DNA of 64,000 nt, taken from Papilionanthe hookeriana x Papilionanthe teres (Eukaryota > Streptophyta > Magnoliopsida > Asparagales > Orchidaceae). The stretch covers positions 18,050,682 to 18,114,681 of the forward strand of contig CM040433.1 in the NCBI GenBank assembly GCA_022702705.1, read 5' to 3'. The notes beneath the pieces were generated by a model. The model saw nothing but the letters and a program-made list of their open reading frames with translations. It did no database searches and was not told where the DNA came from. The translations under genes and the position numbers were made by a program. This document shows positions 60,279 through 64,000 of this stretch, piece by piece (positions within the stretch are counted from its first letter, which is position 1; every line of letters begins with the position of its first letter).

Positions 60279-62335
60279 TGTCGGCGTATTTTTTTTATGT
60301 TGTGTGTTTAATTTATAGTTATATATATAATTTGAAAGTAGCATTTGATTTTGAAAATAATTTCAAGTTTGAAAATTTTAAGATATGAAATCGAACCTAT
60401 CTCACATCCCAAATAGTTTATATAAACGAGCACCGCATCACAAACCGTGTATCTATCCCGAAGAATAGACACACTGCTTGATGATGGGAGTCAATTAAAT
60501 AAACTAAAAGATTTGTGACATCCGTTTGGTCTGCGATCCAATTTTATAAGCCGACAAGTTCCCCTGCTTAATATAAAGGGATTAAGCAGGGTTTATATTA
60601 TCCGGATTCTTAAAGTTCCCTATAAGAGCAAGCCCCTATAGTTAATTACATCATAAATGTCCAAAGACACTTAAGAAAACTCTCGATAATGATCAGTGGT
60701 TTTTCTCTCAAGAATTTCAAAGTTTAAGGTTTCAAACAAATTGGATTTTGGAAATTTCAAAAGGGATTGGATCAAATTTGGAACAGTTATTTCAGGAGTC
60801 CAAAGGAAGAGAAGTAGGGGATGTCACAGACCTGAAGTGAACTTCGGTAACTTCCCAACCATCCTATAGTTTGGCTTCAATTTGAGGATTTATTTAATGT
60901 TGTAATCCTGCCAATTTTAATTAATTAGGACTTATGCTTGTATAATACAATCATACAAATAGCCTTGAAGATGTGAGGGTGTATGTCGTACCAAATGACT
61001 ACCTTGGAGTCCTAAGACCGGTCAGGGCTTAATTTGCATAATATGATTATGCAAATGCCTAACGAACAGTTGAGGATTTATATTGTACTAGGCAAACTAC
61101 CTCGAAATCCTATGGATTGGTTATTTAATTCTAAGAAAGGTTTTGCTGAAGTAGACCCAAGTTTTGTTGATGAAGATGGCCGTGCTGCCCACTAAGCTCC
61201 AAGCTCCTTGTTGTTGCAGAGGTTTGGTTTTAGAAAGTGGCAATCAGGAGACGAGAGAAGTGTTTTGGTTTAGAGAGGCTGAAAATTGAGATGGCTTAAT
61301 GTTTTAATTAAAACAAATCTTAAAGTTGATTAAGCAGAACAGATTAAGATCCCACGGTTCCGTCATCCCGGGCACCACTATTTTCATCGGATTCACTTAG
61401 TCCAAATGAATTTGCTAAACTCAACTGAATGAGTTCCACCCTTTCATTTTGACCGTGGGAAATCTCGTTAGCAACAGGTGGGTTACATCATCCGAGGGAT
61501 TCCCGATCATCCAATGAGACGTTTTAATTTTAGTTATAATTGCAGTTTTATTTTTGTTGGTGATTAAATTTTGAGTTGTTTAAACATGCTGGGTTCGATC
61601 ATTTTCATGCTTTGTAAGTACATGAAAGTAAAACATTTAACAAATTGCTAAATGTAAATTGCAATAAACTTAAATGCATACCTGGTAAGCATTCCCGTCA
61701 TTTTCACCTGCACTTAAAACACATGTTAAGGCATTTATAAAATTGCAAGAAGTAACACCTAGGTAAAGCTAGGAAGGTTTTGGTTGTCTACCAAAATCCT
61801 AATCCTATTGCTAGTCAATTCCCATGACGTCTAGGTCCTTGTGTTTTGTTAAGGATGATTTTCTTCATCAAAAAACAATGAAGTCTCATTGTTCTTTTAA
61901 AACATCCCATCAAGTTAGGGAAGTGCTCGGAATTGAATTCTGAACATCTTCTTAAACATTGTAAGGATTACTTTAAGTTCTGTTAGTTTCATTGTGGTGA
62001 TGGATCAATCACCCAAATTACTCTTGCTGAGTGAATTAGGATGTTTGATTATCCTTGTAAGTAAGTTGACATTTTCATTTAATGCTTCATTTAAAAATTA
62101 TGGTAATGAGAGTCTTTAGGGACAAGTTAGTTCATTAAAGATCCTAACCATTCTTAGTTAATGTCTGAGTTGATGGTTTCAGGGTGATTTAGTTTAGTTA
62201 TAATATTTTGATCAATTATTTTAAGTTTGGAATAGTTTTTAAGTTGTTTAATTTAGTTATGTTTTAGTATTTTAGAAAGTCTTAACTTTTTTAGGTTCAT
62301 TTTGAATATTTAATTTCCTTTTATTAGAACCTTGT
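60279..62335 (-). mobile_element. LTR E, 3' portion (Tat-like family)
   Basis: Begins TGTCGGCG, as LTR B does. It is close to 14,546-16,670 of LTR A, including the shared 60,370-60,570 block, the palindrome GTTTATATAAAC and the block at 60,620-60,690. Similarity stops at about 62,335, where an inverted copy begins. The candidate target copy before it is ACTGG (60,274-60,278). Confidence 0.82.
60416..60427 (-). promoter_or_regulatory. Candidate TATA box in LTR E
   Basis: GTTTATATAAAC, same place as 14,727-14,738 in LTR A. Confidence 0.4.
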
Positions 62336-64000
62336 GATTAAATTAAAATCAAATCAAACTAAATTAAACTGAATTAAATTAAATTAAAATAAATTAAATT
62401 AAATTAAATTAAATTAAATAACCTCACTTAAGACATGAAGAAATAAATCTAAAATAACTTGAACACTATTCCAAACTTAAATCATTAATTTGAACTTAAA
62501 TTTGAATCACAAATCATCAAATATCATTTTGCCTTTAGGAGCTTTAGTTATCATAACTCCTAAATAGAACATTAAAATGAAATGTTACTTCACTTATAGG
62601 ACATTCAAATGTCCTAGTTCACCGAGCAAGTTAACAAAACTTGAAAACCTCGGACGATCGATTCATTTACACAATTAAATTCATTTGGACTTGAAACAAT
62701 CCTAGAAATATTGAAAAGATGTTTAAGATTCTTCTTAAGCACTTCCTCAATATGATAGGATATTTACAAGAACAATTGAACTTAATTGTTCTTTGATGAA
62801 GAAAATCGTCTTCAAACCAAAACGCAAAGAACCTAGACGTCATAGGAAACGACTAGCTATAGGATTAGGAATTTGGTAGAAAACCATAAACCTTTCCCTT
62901 AGCTTTACCTAGGAACTTGCTTAAATATTCTAACCGTGTTTTAAGTGCAGCTTGGGATGACGGGAAGACCCTCCGGGTACGCTTTTATTTTATTGCGAGT
63001 TTATTTTATTGCAAATGCACTTTATTTTTCTTGCATGATAAACAACGGTTGCATGAAAACCGACACCTTTAGGACGTAAACCAAAACTGAAACCCAAAAT
63101 TAAAATAAAAGACACTACAAGATAAAATTCACCTCCACAACATTTCAAAATATAAGACAACTCAAAATTTAATCACAAACAGAACACAAAACTACAATTA
63201 CAACTAAATTAAAACGTCTTGTTGGATGATCGGGAATACCTCGGATGATGTAACCTACGTGTTGCTAACGGGATTTCCCACGGTCTAAATGAAAGTGTGG
63301 AACTCATTCGAGTTGAGTTTAGCAAATTCATCTGGACTAAGTGAATCCGATAAAAATAATGATGCCGGAAGGATGGAACCGTGGGATCTTAACCGGTGTC
63401 GTTATAATCAACTTTAAGATTTGTTTTAATTAAAACACAAAGAACACTTGGAAATTAAGACTTCTCTAAACCAGAACACTTCTCTCATCTCTTGATTTAT
63501 GATTTCTAAAACTAAACCTCTGCAACAACAAGGAGCTCGGAGCATGGTGGGCAGCACGGCCATCGTCGTCAGCAAAACTTGAACCTACATCAACAGAAAC
63601 TTTCTTAGAATTAAATAACAAAGCCATAGGACTTCGAGGTAGTTTGCTCTAGTGCAACATAAATCCTCAACTCTTCGTTAGGCATTTGCATTGCAAATTA
63701 AGCCCTAACCGGTCTTAGGATTCCGAGGTAGTCGTCCGGTACGACATAAACCCTCATATCTTCTAGGCAATTTGTATGATTCTATCATATAAATATAAGC
63801 CCTAATTAACTAAATTGGCAAGATTAAAACATTAAATAAACATTAGGACTTTCCTAAATCCAAGCCAAACAATAGGATAATCGGGAGATTACCGAAGTCC
63901 GCTTCGAATCCGTGATCTCTCCTACTTTTCTTCCTTTGAATTCCCAAAATAAAAATGTTCCAAATTTGATCCATTCCCTATTGAAATTCCAAAATTCAAC
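62336..64000 (+). mobile_element. Inverted LTR copy, partial, running off window
   Basis: Starts with an (AAATT)n run (62,336-62,420). Then 62,430-64,000 is the reverse complement of about 15,051-16,675 of LTR A, and of the matching part of LTR E. The LTR sense is plus, so its 3' end and any PBS should lie about 500 bp past the window end. Confidence 0.85.

Overview
The window is intergenic DNA from a plant nuclear genome, probably a flowering plant with a large, repeat-rich genome. I find no host gene, rRNA, tRNA or CRISPR array. Almost all of it can be read as one nested stack of Ty3/gypsy LTR retrotransposons of two lineages. The first is a Tat/Ogre-like lineage with very long LTRs (about 6.5-7.4 kb), dual RNase H and a PBS of the TGGCGACTCC type. 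The second is an Athila-like lineage with LTRs of about 1.7-1.9 kb, a tRNA-Asp-type PBS, a DLGAS protease and an FMDD reverse transcriptase. Most coding regions are broken, so they are entered as pseudogenes.

Layout. (1) Element A, 1-21,916, minus strand: right LTR 14,546-21,916, PBS, leader, gag, protease, RT, RNase H, second RNase H, integrase, then an extra ORF with an AlkB-type dioxygenase domain (3,985-5,443), a 15-copy 81-bp tandem array and the start of the other LTR (1-1,438). (2) LTR 'G', plus sense, is the old substrate at 21,917-32,993. It carries 42-bp and 65-bp tandem arrays, a PIF/Harbinger-like insertion (24,540-25,563, TSD TTA) and solo LTR 'F' (26,067-32,711, TSD TAAGT). (3) Element B, minus strand, starts at 32,994. 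Its LTR (to about 46,759) is split by Athila-like element C (38,278-45,571, TSD TTAGG, non-autonomous). B then shows a 3' UTR with its own tandem array, a second AlkB ORF (48,663-50,188) and the tail of integrase, where it is cut at 50,585 by Athila-like element D. (4) D, plus strand: LTR, gag, protease, RT/RNase H, integrase and an env-position ORF resembling the putative plant transposon protein domain, then the start of a second such ORF. This is cut at 60,279 by LTR 'E', which is joined head-to-head to an inverted LTR copy running off the window.

The most notable content is the AlkB gene. Two diverged elements of the same lineage each carry, downstream of integrase on the coding strand, an ORF whose C-terminal half matches plant ALKBH9/ALKBH10-type RNA demethylases, with iron- and 2-oxoglutarate-binding residues visible in both. 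Established knowledge: plant ALKBH9B/10B remove m6A from RNA. Inference: the element may demethylate its own RNA. Coordinates of broken genes are approximate, and similarity statements come from reading translations by eye, not from database searches.
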